A stretch of 64,000 nucleotides of DNA from the NCBI RefSeq assembly GCF_029633865.1, contig NC_079211.1:2154946-2218945 (forward strand), read 5' to 3'. This stretch comes from Lampris incognitus. Its lineage: Eukaryota; Chordata; Actinopteri; Lampriformes; Lampridae. Made by a program: the position numbers and the translations under genes. This document shows, one piece after another, positions 19,430 to 30,445 of this stretch (positions are counted from its first letter, which is position 1; the number at the start of each line of letters is the position of its first letter). Under the pieces are notes generated by a model that searched no databases, was not told the DNA's origin, and saw nothing but the letters and a program-made list of their open reading frames with translations.

Positions 19430-20110
19430 TTTACGTCTGAAGTTGTTCCACTTCCAGGTCTGCAATGTTGTTTTTTCGGATCGCTGATTCCGTGTCTGTG
19501 ATCAGTTCCACTAGCGGGATTTGCCTCAGCGTGACAGCAAAACTCAGCCCCTTAGCAAGATGTCTTTCTCCGCCTGGGTGAGTTGTCTGTCGGACAGATT
19601 CTTCACCCACTTGTCCACATTGTCAGCATGCGTCTGGCGTCCGTGTCTTTGTCTGCTGTTGAGGGCGCTGTCCATTGTCTGCCGATGTCCCTGGCTTGCA
19701 GCAAGTGGGTCAAATTTGTTTTGCTGCCTGGTTTTCAACTTTCCATGTTGACCTACAGGAGCCTTCTCCATGAACTCAGCCATAAGTTGGAAAGGGGTCT
19801 CATCTAGACGTGATGCGAGTCTCTGTTGGATCTGCTCCTTTTTGGCTTTCGAAGCGTCGATGGTAAAATTAACTTTGTCTCACCCATTCGTTCAACAGCT
19901 GGCTCTGTGCTTTCTGGAGCACCTTGTTAGCTCTTTGGCCCTTGACGGAAGATTTCATTTGAAGGCTCTTAGGTGTAATCCCACTCTGTCTGCACCCGAG
20001 GCTGAATCTCAGGTGGCTCCTGTAGTCTGCCATCTTACGCACCGTTTCCTCACTGTCATGTACAAGTTTCAGACAATGCTCACCGAAATGATCTATGTGA
20101 AGAGGGAATG
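19430..20110 (-). mobile_element. Penelope-like element, N-terminal region fragment
   Basis: The minus strand encodes KWVKNLSDRQLTQAEKDILL; a one-base shift then gives GLSFAVTLRQIPLVELITDT. The NLS...LT..E...L..G..F pattern is the conserved N-terminal segment of Penelope-like reverse transcriptases. Upstream sequence (KLKTRQQNKF) fits the preceding part. The fragment ends at the 5' boundary of the L1/RTE chimera. The RT core and GIY-YIG domain are absent. Confidence 0.5.
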
Positions 20111-20309
20111 ACCGTCCCTGAACTGAGGCGGGGAGGGACCTAAGAGTATGTATGTCACCATCTTACAATGCTGTGATTGCAACTATTCCCCAATTTGCTG
20201 TATAACTGGTGTCAGAAGTAAACTTAATATTGGACTGTATGGACATTCTGTGAACCGGAGAGCTAACACTAGCTGCTGACTGGACTCATGCCTTGTTAGA
20301 ATTGGCTAG

Positions 20310-20416
20310 TACAGAATTAGAATAGAATACACTTTATTTGTCATTTGTACATACATACAATGAAATTCACTCTCTGCATTTAACCCATCCTAGCTGTGTA
20401 TTTAGGAGCAGTGGGC
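20310..20416 (+). repeat. short dispersed repeat ('TTTATTTGTCATTTGTACA')
   Basis: The block from 'aatagaatacactttatttg' to 'aggagcagtgggcag' recurs, diverged, at about 23970-24110. Both contain 'taacccatccta' and 'ggagcagtgggcag'. It abuts the gypsy pol fragment without an LTR. Confidence 0.6.
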
Positions 20417-22978
20417 AGGTCACCAAGAAGGACTCCTACCCCCTTCCACGTGTGGATGAATGCCTGGACCTGATGGCTGGCTCCTCCTGCTTCTCTTCCT
20501 TGGACTTAAGGAGTGGCTACTGGCAAGTCCCGCTATCTCCTGAAGCACGGCCCAAAATCGCATTCTGCACAGGGAAGGGACTATGGGAGTTTAGAGTCCT
20601 TTGTTTTGGGTTGTGCAATCCACCTGCCACATTCGATTGCTTAATGGACAGGGTGTTAGCTGGGGTTCCGCATACTGAATGCCTGTTTTTTTTTTGTTTT
20701 TTTTTTTGATGACATTCTGACTCATGGTAGCCCGTTTGATTCAGTTGTAGCAGAACTGTGCAGAGTGCTGGAGAGGATCAGGGGGTGGGGCTGAAGCTAC
20801 ACCCCAACAACTGCAGGCTACTGAGCAGGGAGCTGACCTTCCTGGGGCACCACATAGGTAGTGAGGGTATTGGCACCACATAGGAGAATAGTAGAGTGTG
20901 GAGAGGAGAATTTGGTAGTTAACTGTGTCAAAGGCAGCTGACAGATCTAGCAGCAATAAAGCTGAAGACTGACCAGCAGCTTTAGCCAAACACAGTGATT
21001 CTACTAGTGACAGGAGTGCAGTCTCAGTAGAATGACCCTGCTTAAAGGCAGACAGATTCGGAATTCAGAGACTTGGCTAAAGACTATGCGCTCAAGTATT
21101 TTTGATAAAAAAGGGTAGGAGGGAAAACGGTCTAAAGGTTTCAACCTGGGCTGGGTTGAGTGTAGGTTTTTGAGCAGCGGGGTAGACCCGAGCTTGCTTA
21201 AATGCAATGGGGAACACACCCATTGTAAGCAATGAGTTGATAATGTGTGTGACTGCAGGGTTAAGTGCGGGGGAAATGGTCTGTAGGAGGTTGGATGGTA
21301 TCGGGTCCAGTGGACAGGTAGTGGGACGAGAGAAGCTTGGAGACTTCCTCCTCAGTCAGGGGGGGAGAATGAGGTGAGTGAGGCACTGTTAGCTGGCAGC
21401 AGCAGGTGGTGGATGTTACTGGTCCACAGAGCAGAGACAGGACCGTTACCTGCAGCCTGTGATGCTGTGGGTGGGTGCCCAGCAGCGACCGCCATGGAAG
21501 GAGGTGGCAGCTCTCTCTCCATGGGTAAAAGGGCTGTGGGCCAAGTTCAAGACTGCAGCTGCTAGATGGGATCCTCCAACGAGCCTGGGTGGAGCCAGCA
21601 ACCGGGGGGAAGAAGTGGCAAGTGGTGGTGCCCTGGGGGATGCAGGAGGCGGTTCTCAAAGCCACGCTTGGCTTTGCATCCTTGGGTCACATTGGGGTGA
21701 CGAAGACTCTCTGTCTGCTGCGTCAAGCCTGCTACTGGGGACAACTGAGGAGGGACGTTGAGGACTTTTGCTAGCACTGCGACCTCTGCACAGCTCGCAA
21801 AGGGTGACAGGGCCAGTCGAGGGCTGAGCTACAGCAGTTTCCAGTGAGGGAGCTTATGAAGCGGGTTAATGTTGACATTCTGGGCCCATTCCAATGCACA
21901 GCATGAGGGAACCACTTCATGCTCACTGCTGTGGACTACTTCACTAAATGGCTGGAGGCTTATCCACTGTCAGACCAGGAGGCTGAGACCATAGTTAATG
22001 CCCTGGTTGAGGGAATGTTTAGCAGGCTGGAGGTCCCGGAGTCCATCCATAGGGACCAGGGGAGAAATTTTGAATCCAGGGTTTTCTCAATGTGTGAGTG
22101 GCTGGGAATCACTAAGACTCACACAACACCCCTCCACCCCCAGAGCGACGGATTAGTGGAGCGGTTTAACCGCATCCTTGCTTAACAGTTATCCATCCTA
22201 ACATCCACCCATCAGCTCGACTGGGATATATATGCACTTACCCCTTGTCCTCATGGCATGCTGCTTTGCGGTCCAGGACTCAAATTCATGCACACTGGCC
22301 CTCCCCATGTTGGGCAGGAAAATTAGGACCCCTGTGGTGCTGGCCTTCAAACGGGGCTCAGATTTACCCTCTGCCCCTGCAGGTCCGAATTACGCCAGGC
22401 AGCTTCATGATCGCTTGGACGCCACACATGCATATATGCCTGGAGGCAAATACAGATTTTAGGGGTACAGCAGAAAAGGAATTATGACCTCCGTGCCAAG
22501 GGAGCTAGTTTGGGTTCTACACCAGACCCGAAAGAAGGGCAGGTGCCCTAAACTGGACAGCCACTAGGTGTGGCCTTACTTAGTCTTGGAGCGGCTAGGA
22601 GAGGTTGTCTATTGCGTACAGTTGTCTCTGCAAGGCTGCAAAGTGGCGCTGCACCGTGACCGGCTGGCACCATACAGGGGCTCTGCAGTGCCTCAGGAGA
22701 TCAGAGGGGAGGGGATACACCCTTGTTTCCAGCTGCGACATCTAAAGGGGGGGGGTGTAGCAGCCAGCCCTAATGACCCTATAAGTGGGACTCAATATGC
22801 TTCCCCAGTGCCCAGCTCACCTCCTTGGGGGGCAGGGTAACCCCAACCAGATTCAAGCGAGGACCAACCAGGGGACACAACACCTATGGGGTGACCGAGG
22901 AGGCAGCGGAGAATTCCGCTGAGGTTTAGAGTCTTTGTCTTCAGGGTCAAGGACTTTAATAAGGGGGGGGGGGGGTAG
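20417..22978 (+). pseudogene. Ty3/gypsy pol remnant (RT, then integrase)
   Basis: A 5'-truncated gypsy retrotransposon. It starts within reverse transcriptase (KKDSYPLPRVDE, SLDLRSGYWQVPL); the active-site region reads FFDD after a T-tract expansion. It is broken by a nested LINE at about 20890-21425 and resumes near 21430. Next come the integrase zinc-binding region (HIGVTKTL, HCDLCTARKG), then the catalytic core with its acidic residues visible in DYFTKW, HRDQGRNFES and LVERFNR, then a C-terminal chromo-like VWVY and LHRDRLAPYR segment. Many stops and frameshifts make it non-coding. A purine/G-rich tract at about 22959-22975 precedes the 3' LTR. Confidence 0.88.
20890..21425 (-). mobile_element. 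L2/CR1-like LINE RT fragment nested in gypsy
   Basis: The minus strand shows LTEEEVSKLL, TGPDTIQPP, FPSYPFLSKILERIVFSQVS and LLLLDLSAAFDTVNYQILLS, in this order but across several frames. These are N-terminal and motif A segments of an L2-type reverse transcriptase, related to the copy at 49.2-52.1 kb. The gypsy frame is interrupted exactly over this stretch. An earlier repeat of 'ggcaccacatag' may mark the insertion point. Confidence 0.7.
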
Positions 22979-23246
22979 TGTAGCGTGTTCAGATTCACCA
23001 TGGGGTATAAGTATTAGAGGTATACCGTTTGGGGAGATGTTTTGCAGATTTGGAGGGTGGTGCACTTTTGCAGAGTCAAATGTTAGTAGTAGGACGGAAC
23101 TATGTGCAGGAACAGACAACCTGTGAATTCTACAAATAATAATGACGATCTGTACAGCATGGCTGTGGCAAACAACAGCCAAAAATAAAGGCGACACACA
23201 GCTGTAAGTTATGTCAGTGTGTTCTTTAACAGCAGCGAATGCTACA
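22979..23246 (+). repeat. gypsy 3' LTR, inserted in ctso exon
   Basis: The 268-bp LTR begins tgtagcgtg and ends atgctaca, with a perfect 6-bp terminal inverted repeat TGTAGC/GCTACA, and follows the G-rich polypurine tract. Its right edge at 23246 is immediately followed by coding sequence of a cathepsin exon on the opposite strand. No partner 5' LTR was recognised. Confidence 0.8.
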
Positions 23247-23386
23247 ATTTTCACAAAACCTTGGTCCCCCCGGGATGTCCCCCAAGAGTTCTGAACTATC
23301 CAGTATGGAAGCTCCCCTAAGACACAACACACACATCTCAAAGTCAATCACACACAAACACCTAGTGTACATGAAGGAATGTGTGT

Positions 23387-23406
23387 GTGTGTGTGTGTGT
23401 GTGTGT
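23387..23406. repeat. (TG)n microsatellite in ctso remnant intron
   Basis: A run of about ten TG units between the two downstream cathepsin exons. Confidence 0.85.
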
Positions 23407-23969
23407 ACTGCAATAGCACACACATCAGAGCATTACATAACTCTTAAAATATTTGCACAGTATCCACAGAAGCCATTTACACAAAGCAAATAATGTTGAA
23501 ATGTACTAAATCATGTGAACTCACTGCAGATTTCCACGCTGATTGAAGTTATGTAATGAACCTAATGATCATTATTTCTCAGTGTTATTCTCAACGTCTG
23601 CTCCATGCAACACATTTCATAGTTAACCAGATCCGGCTCATCCAGCATAAATGAGTCTGCTGCCATGTGATGCGGGAGATTATTAATACTGCTGAATTTA
23701 GTGCAAGGGACCAAATAAAGAATATTTTCATAACTTTCAGTGCTTTGAATGGTAATGACTATGGACTTTATTGCAGCAGGAAGAGGTACCTGTGGTGTTG
23801 CATTTCATCAGCAGCGTGGCATGGTTGGCTTGTCGATTGGAGCAGTGGTGCTGGATGATTCCTCCCATGTAACCCTGCCAGCTGACGGCATCTACTGTGT
23901 CCACCAGCGGCAAACAGAGGACCAGCTGACCCATCATGGTTTCCTCATGACCACTGGAAAAGAAAGAAA

Positions 23970-24120
23970 GAAAGCCACTTTATTTCATCATTGTACAAGT
24001 TACAATGAATGTGTTCTCTGCATGTAACCCATCCTATTGTATAGGAGCAGTGGGCAGCTGCAGCGCCCAGGCACCAACTCCAGTTCTTCTTCTCATTGCC
24101 TTGCTCAGGGGCACAGTATT
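23970..24120 (+). repeat. short dispersed repeat, second copy
   Basis: Diverged copy of the block at 20310, sharing 'taacccatccta' and 'ggagcagtgggcag'. It continues with 'cttgctcaggggcacagta', typical of this teleost repeat. Confidence 0.6.
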
Positions 24121-24124
24121 ACCT

Positions 24125-24325
24125 CTACCATGCATGCCCCCCCCCCTTTTCTTGCCAATTGTATCCAGCCAATTACCCCACTCTTCTGAGCCATTACTGT
24201 CACTGCTCCACCCCCTATGCCGATTCGGGGAGGGATGCGGACTTCCACATGCCTCCTCCGATACATGTGGAGTCACCAGCTGCTTATTTTCACCTGAAAG
24301 TGAGGCGTTTCGCCAGGGGGATATA
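24125..24325 (-). mobile_element. partial tRNA-derived SINE (3' part)
   Basis: The tail half of the SINE family seen at 6760, on the minus strand. It includes 'cctccgatacatgtggagtc' and 'caccagctgctt'. The tRNA-like head is missing and the sequence passes directly into another SINE type. Confidence 0.75.
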
Positions 24326-24329
24326 GAGC

Positions 24330-24515
24330 ATACATGCATGTCTTTTTGATGGTGGGAGGAAACCGGAGCACCCGGAGGAAACCCACACAGACACCGGGAG
24401 AACATGCAAACTCCACACAGAAAGGATCTGGGACGGCCGGGGGTTTGAACCCAGGACCTTCTTGCTGTGAGGCAACAGTGCTTAACCACTGGGCCACCAT
24501 GTCGCCCAAACAACA
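24330..24515 (-). mobile_element. second tRNA-derived SINE type
   Basis: On the minus strand the head reads gggcgacatggtggcccagt, then a B box ggttcaaaccc, then 'gtggagtttgcatgttctcc' and 'ctccggtttcctcccaccat'. This is the widespread fish SINE head; diverged relatives are at 28962 and 41490. Confidence 0.8.
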
Positions 24516-24599
24516 ACCAGCAAACGTTAAGAGTGCCCCCGATCGATTTACACTTCCCTCCCCTCCCATCCCCAACCCTGACCTCTGACCTGAGCCTTC

Positions 24600-25600
24600 A
24601 GTGGAGGGAAGATGGAAAGTGAATTTCCCTTTCTGAGATCAATAATATACCACCAGACAACCCCCCCCCCCCAAAGAAAAAAAACCAAAACAAAACAGGA
24701 AAGCTTAAAGATGTTATCCTCCTGGAATTCAGAGTGGAGCTTTCCATTGTATTTGTTGAATTTATTGTAATATTATTGTACAGTATCTAAATTCAATGAT
24801 ACATATAGATAGATATGAATAACTTTAAAGCTCCAATCCTTAATTCAAATGTAAACCAAAGGGTCGCCCCACTATCAACATACAAACCACAGGACTGGAA
24901 GCCTCTGTCACTCCCAAACTGATTGACAGATCTGTAAATACAAGGACTACCACTAAAAACCACTAAATCTGAGTTTCTAATGTGTTCTGCTGCTGTAAAA
25001 GCTTTTTTTCACATCGATAATAAACAGACCCATGTTTTCAATTACCATTGGTTGAGAAAGACACAAAATGATTCTTTTACATCTATAACTTAAACTTTTT
25101 AGTTATGTATGGAAATATACCTCCACTTGATATGGTCAAATAAATCATAGCTGGGGCCTTTAACATCAGTTTAAAGGTCAGTCAAAGAAAGAATTCTCTC
25201 TTTTAGATATGTAAAAGGGTCCATTATTTCTACATAAGGGGATCAAGTTCTTCACCAAAAAACACAAAACAGACTGAATGAGCAGGCGGTGACACATCAA
25301 CAAACAGTCCAAAGGCTGCCGACGAGAGAAAACCCTCCTCTAATAATCAAACCAGCCCTATGCCCCTCATACACATGACTCACCCACTGCTGTTCAGAAG
25401 ATCAGACAGATTTTTATTGATTTAAACTCAACGCTTAAGCAGCTTATCCAGTGTCAACTGACCGACTGTCTGTCCACATGGTAACAATACAACACACGAT
25501 ACAACACAAAACAATGCAACGTTAACCTTACAAGTTCAAGCGGACAAGACGGCTCGCGATATAACATATAACAACATCATTTTGACAAATAGTCCAATTC
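24600..25600. other. ctso remnant intron, nothing recognised
   Basis: AT-rich non-coding sequence with C and A homopolymers and no recognisable exon or element before the RTE 5' region. Confidence 0.5.
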
Positions 25601-25629
25601 AAAAGAAACGCCCAGCCACTGAGGATGCA

Positions 25630-27660
25630 CAAGCCTAGTGCCGGTCCCAAGCCCGGAGAAATGAGGGGGGGTTGTGTCAGGAAGGGCATCCGGCATAAAA
25701 CCTTTGCCAAATCAAATATGCAGATCATAAATCAGATTTCCATACGAGATTGGTCGAGGCCAGGGTTACCAACGACCACCACCGGTATTGTTGGCCAGCA
25801 AGATGCCGGTGGAAACTATGCTACTGTTGGGAGAAGGAGAGGGGGAAGGCATGTCCAGAGGCAGCAGGAGAGGAGGAAGGATAGGCATGTGGAGGTGAGA
25901 GTCAGAACTTTGAATGTTGGCACTATGACTGGTAAAGGGAGAGAGCTGGCTGACATGATGGAAAGAAGAAAGGTAGGTATACTGTGTGTGCAAGAGACCA
26001 GGTGGAAGGGGAGTAAGGCCAGGAGTATCGGAGGTGGGTTCAAACTCTTCTACCATGGTGTGTATGGGAGGAGAAATGGGGTAGGGGTAATTCTGAAGGA
26101 AGAGTATGTCAAGAGCATGCTGGAGGTGAAGAGAGTGTCTGCAAAAGCGATGAGTATGAAGCTGGAAATCGAAAGTGTGATGATGAAGGTTATCAGTGTG
26201 TTGGGTGTGAGATGGAAAAGAAAGAAGAATTCTGGAGTGAGTTGGACATGGTGGAGAGAGTACCCAAGGAGGAGAGAGTGGTGATTGGAGCGCACTTCAA
26301 TGGGCATGTTGGTGAAGGGAACAGAGGTGATGAGGAGGTGATGGGTAGGTATGGAGTCAAGAAGAGAAATGTGGAAGGACAGATGGGGGTGGATTTTGTG
26401 AAAAGGATGGAAATGGCTGTGGTGAATACATAATTCAAGGAGGAGGAGGAACACAGGGCGACGTACAAGAGTGGAGGAAAGTGCACACAGGTGGACTATA
26501 TCTTATGCAGGAGGCGCGAACAGAAAGGGATTGGAGACTGCAAGGTGGTGACAGGGGAGAACGTAGCTAGGCAGCATCGGATGGTGGTCTGTAGGAGGAC
26601 TTTGGAGACCAAGAAGAGGAAGAGAGTGAAGACACAGCCGAAGATCAAATGGTGGAAGTTGAAGAAGGAAGACTGTTGTGTGGAGTTCAGGCAGGAGTTA
26701 AGACAGGCACTGGGTGGTAGTGAAGAGTTGTCAGATGGCTGGAAAACCACTGCAGAAATAGTGAGGGAGACAGCTAGGAAGGTACTTGGTGTGTCATCAG
26801 GACAGAGGAAGGAAGACAAGGAGACTTGGTGGTGGAATGAGGAAGTACAGGAAAGTATACAGAGGAAGAGGTTGGTGAAGAAGTGGGATAGTCAGAGTGA
26901 TGAAGAAAGTAGACAGGAGTACAAGGAGATGTGGCGTAAAGCAAAGAGAGAGGTGGTGAAGGCAAAGGAAAAGGTGTATGGTGAGTTGTATGACAGGTTA
27001 GACACTAAGGAAGGACAAAAGGATTTGTACCGATTGGCTAGACAGCGGGGTCGAGCTTGGAAGAATGTGCAGCAGGTTAGGGTGATGAAGGATCGAGGTG
27101 GAAATGTGCTGACATCCGGATAGTGTAGCTGTCTATTCCGTTGCCTACCAACATGGGGATCGCCGGTTCAAATCCCCATGTTACCTCCGGCTTGGTCAGG
27201 CATCCTTACAGACACAACTGGCCATGTCTGTGGGTGGGAAGCCGGATGTGGGTATGTGTCCTGGTCGCTGCACTAGTCCCTCCACTGGTTGGTCAGGGTG
27301 CCTGTTGGGGGGGGGGGGGGAAGAGCGTGATCCTCCCACGCGCTACGTCCCCCTGGTGAAACTCCTCACTGTCAGGTGAAAAGAAGCAGCTGGTGACTCC
27401 ACATGTATGGGAGGAGGCATTTGGTAGTCTGCAGCCCTCCCCGGATCAGCAGAGGGGGTGGAGCAGCGACCGGGACGGCTTGGAAGAGTGGGGTAATTGG
27501 CCAGATACAATTGGGGAGAAAAAGGGGGGATAAATTCAAAATAAAAAAAGATGGAAATCTGCTGACAAGTGAGGAGAGAGTGTGGAGGATGTGGAAGGTG
27601 TACTTTAAGGGGCTGATGAATTAAAAAAATAAGCGCTAGAGAAGGTTGGATGATGTGATG
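25630..27660 (+). pseudogene. RTE-like LINE 5' half with its own endonuclease
   Basis: The 5' region starts near 'gccggtcccaagcccggaga'. The frame from 25625 encodes an AP endonuclease (RTLNVGTMTGKGRELADMM, LCVQETRWKGS, GFKLFYHGVYG). A small deletion at about 26200 shifts the frame to VVIGAHFNGHVGEGN, where the usual catalytic Asp of GADFN is His. The linker (WWNEEVQESIQRKR, EKVYGELYDRLDT, DLYRLARQRG) follows. A SINE interrupts it at 27122-27535, then a short DGNLLTSEERVW stretch resumes before the homology stops near 27660. No RT core is present. It shows what normally lies 5' of the RT in this family. Confidence 0.9.
27122..27535 (+). mobile_element. tRNA-derived SINE inserted in the RTE 5' half
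   Basis: A full copy of the SINE at 6760, with B box ggttcaaatcc. The LINE sequence tggaaatgtgctgacatcc before it recurs as tggaaatctgctgacaagt after the A-rich tail. This is a decayed target-site duplication and shows the SINE is younger than the LINE. Confidence 0.9.
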
Positions 27661-27929
27661 CTTATACGTACATACACCATTCACTCTAGAAAAAAGCAGC
27701 AACCGAATGCCTGACATGAAACTGTTAAATAAATAAAAATAGGGTTAAATTCAGACCTGCTTCAACCAGCTCAAGGCACGGATAGTGGAGCCTCCATTAC
27801 CGCACTGGTTCTGGTAGGAGCAGTCCAGAACCTGTTGAACGCTGAGCGGTTCCAACAGCCGGCCTACGATGGCCCGGACAGTCTGCATGGCCCCGACCAC
27901 ACTGAACGCCCGGTAAGTCCCACACTGTG

Positions 27930-28660
27930 TTAAAACACACAACTGGGAAGTCGTGATGAACCGAACAGAGTCCTATCAGGTTTTAATTTTATTTCTGATT
28001 CAGTCGTTATGGTCCTACTGAAAAGCCTAGCCACATCATCTAACTGGAGTTCAACAGACCTGGTCCAGAAGAAGGTACAGAGAGGCTTTGCTTTGTACTG
28101 TATGTAAAGAATGCAGGAATTTTGCCTGAATTCAGTAAGACTCCAACAGTCGAACTGATCTCAGGCAACAGAAGAGACGTTCAGAGTGGATTTCACTGAA
28201 GTTGTGAATCTACTGTGGGATCTAAACTAGCAGTAAAGGTGAACTGACGCTAACTAATATCTGCTCCATCTATTGACAAAACCACCCAAACAATTTCCAT
28301 TACTGTGTTAGTGTAATAACTTCGTTTTCAGGCTCTTTATTAGATTTGTTTTCTCCCCCCCCCCACCACCACTTACTTAGCTTTTTAATTTAATCCATCT
28401 CATTTGGATTCCTTTTAATGTGTTTGATGTTTAATAAGGGAGTATTTTGTTCCAAGACCTTTCTTTGTGAAATAGAGGTATTTAGTGTTGGCTAAACTAA
28501 AGATGTTTTTTCAATGTAATATTTGCATCGGTAATCTCTTCGTGAAAACAGAATATGGTTAGGTTCCAACAGTTTGTCCCTTTTCAGTGTCCAGTGTTGA
28601 AGACAGTGGTAGCCAAAAGGTTTCAGCAGCAGTTATGACCACAAAAATGTGGGTTATTTA
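27930..28660. other. non-coding, nothing recognised
   Basis: I looked on the minus strand for cathepsin N-terminal exons (a DWR-type mature start) and found none. No element or gene is recognised. Confidence 0.4.
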
Positions 28661-28669
28661 AAACCCTGT

Positions 28670-28835
28670 GACTCGTTAATATGACCAGTATACATAATAT
28701 GACAAGCAAATATCATGATATGACTAACTAATATCATACATTGTTTACAATTATGACAATATGGATAAATATTATATATGACTAGTAAATATCATAGCAT
28801 GGCTAATAGAGTTCATAATATGACTAGTAGATGTC
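28670..28835. repeat. AT-rich diverged tandem repeat
   Basis: Several degenerate copies of a 25-30-bp motif of the form 'taatatgactagtaaatatc'. No coding potential. Confidence 0.6.
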
Positions 28836-28961
28836 AGCAGAAGGTGCCGAGCTGTACTCATTAAAACAAAGTAAATGATTCATGACTCAATCTGCTGCCA
28901 GGCACTTTCCCATTCTCCCCTGATAACTAGCTACTATAAAAATACCAGTTTATCAACACGC

Positions 28962-29372
28962 AGCACGGTGCTTGCTGCAGCGGTTAGTGGGGTCGCCTCA
29001 CAGCGAGAACATCCTGGGTTCGAGCTCCGGGGTAGTCCAACCTTGGGGGTCGTCGTCCTGGGTCATCCCCCGTGTGGATCTTGCACGTGTCTGCGTGGGT
29101 TTCCTCTGGGGGCTCTGGTTTCCTCCCACAGTCCAAACACATGTAGGTCAGGTGAACTGGCCGTACTACATTGTCCCTAGGGGTGTGTGTGTGTGTGTGG
29201 GCCCTGTGATGGCCCTTTGTGATGGCCTGGCAGCCTGTCCAGGGTGTCTCCCCGCCTGCCACCCAATGACTGCTGGGATAGGCTCCAGCATCGCCGCGAC
29301 CCTGAGAGCAGGGTAAGCGGTTAAGATAATGGATGGATGGATGGATGGATGGATGGATGGATGGATGGATGG
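28962..29372 (+). mobile_element. tRNA-derived SINE with (GGAT)n tail
   Basis: The head reads gcagcacggtgcttgctgca with a B box gggttcgagctcc. The body includes 'gtgggtttcctctgggggct' and 'ggcagcctgtccagggtgtc', and it ends in about eleven ggat repeats. The tail half recurs at about 41490-41612. Confidence 0.85.
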
Positions 29373-29589
29373 ATCCTCTTCTATTATTTCAAAGCCAATT
29401 TTGTGTTTTTTACCTTTGTATTGACACATCAGCGAGCTTTTGCCTAATGGCGCCATCTTGTGGCCTGAATATGCAACGAGTTTTCAACTGGATTGACAGA
29501 GCTAGCCTCTGAGGTCTAATGTTTGAAAAGTTTTGGCAGACAAACCATCACAGTCAGCTCCAGGGTCAATTCGGAACGTGACCTTCCTT

Positions 29590-30445
29590 TTAGTTAATTG
29601 CTTTGCAGTTCTTTATTTATTTATTTTTCTTCCACCCATTTTTTGACACTTTGAAGCTCCTTCATACTTTTAGCGACTGAAACCATTCAACTATCAAAAT
29701 GTTCCACTCATTAAGGACATCAGTGCTCCCCTTTCAGATTTTTCATACCTTTTGAACCTTTTGAAATAGTCAACTTTTTTCAGCCATTTTTTGAATGGGA
29801 GTCAATAGGGGACTTTTGCAACCTTTCCACCTCTTTTACTCCTTCATACTTTTAGCGACTGAAACCATTCAGGTATCAAAATGTTCATCTCTTTAAGCCC
29901 ATTGAGGCTCACATTTCGGTTTTTTGAAATCTTTTATGCTTTTAGACATATTAAGCTTTTTCTACTTTTTCAAAACAATGGAAGTCTATGGGGAAAGGTT
30001 GAAACCCTCATCACCTTTGAACTGTATCTCCTCCTTCATTTTTTGAGCTAGAACCCCATTTAAAGCTTAAACAGTTCAGGACATTCAGCTCTTTCAGAAT
30101 CCTATTCAGATTTTTAAAATATTTTAGTTTTTTAACAATTCAGCTCTAAAGTTTAGCAATTCTGCCATACACTTGCCTGTTAGAATGTCCAGTCCTATTG
30201 TGACGTCACATATCAATTTGAAACTCAACTGCCAGCCTGATTAGTGTGAATGCCCAGCATTCACACTATTGCTTTGCAGTTCCTTATTAGTGGCACCACT
30301 TCCACTTTTTCATACTTTAAACTACAGAAACCATTCAACAATCAAACTATTTATGTATTTAGCACATTATGGCATATTTTTCAGTTTTTTATACCTTTAA
30401 AACTTTTAAAATATTCAGCCATTTCACGTTTCAGTTTCCAGGTAT
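29590..30445. repeat. diverged tandem family with an 11-bp-stem hairpin
   Basis: Related segments repeat the phrase 'ttcatacttttagcgactga' plus 'aaccattca' at about 29663, 29844 and, more diverged, 30308. A near-perfect hairpin at about 30243-30268 (agtgtgaatgc, cca, gcattcacact) joins two blocks, each followed by 'attgctttgcagttc' or a variant. It resembles a non-autonomous element I cannot name. Confidence 0.5.

Larger units (their letters stand above)
23247..27924 (-). pseudogene. ctso: cathepsin O remnant (papain-family cysteine protease)
   Basis: Three minus-strand exons resemble cathepsin O, a lysosomal papain-family protease. Exon A, 27757-27924, opens after an acceptor and encodes CGTYRAFSVVGAM, then LSVQQVLDCSYQ and CGNGGST, 56 codons. 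Exon B, about 23790-23935, encodes VDAVSWQGYMGGIIQHHCS and ANHA, with the catalytic His kept. Exon C, 23247-23316, encodes ELPYWIVQNSWG with the catalytic Asn and then stops at a gypsy LTR; the conserved CGIAD end was not found. The active-site CGxCW is CGTYR, so the nucleophile Cys is Tyr and Trp is Arg. Exon B reads LVLCLPLVD where GPLVV is expected, implying indels, and the exon A donor is gtctga. N-terminal exons were not found. The convergent position next to tdo2 matches human TDO2-CTSO. Assembly error is the main alternative. Confidence 0.8.

Noticed and set aside
20170-20230. Gypsy 5' LTR end and primer-binding site at 'tggtgtcagaagta'
   Set aside because: The phrase resembles a gypsy primer-binding site, but no LTR matching 22979-23246 precedes it and the pol fragment starts 200 bp later without gag.
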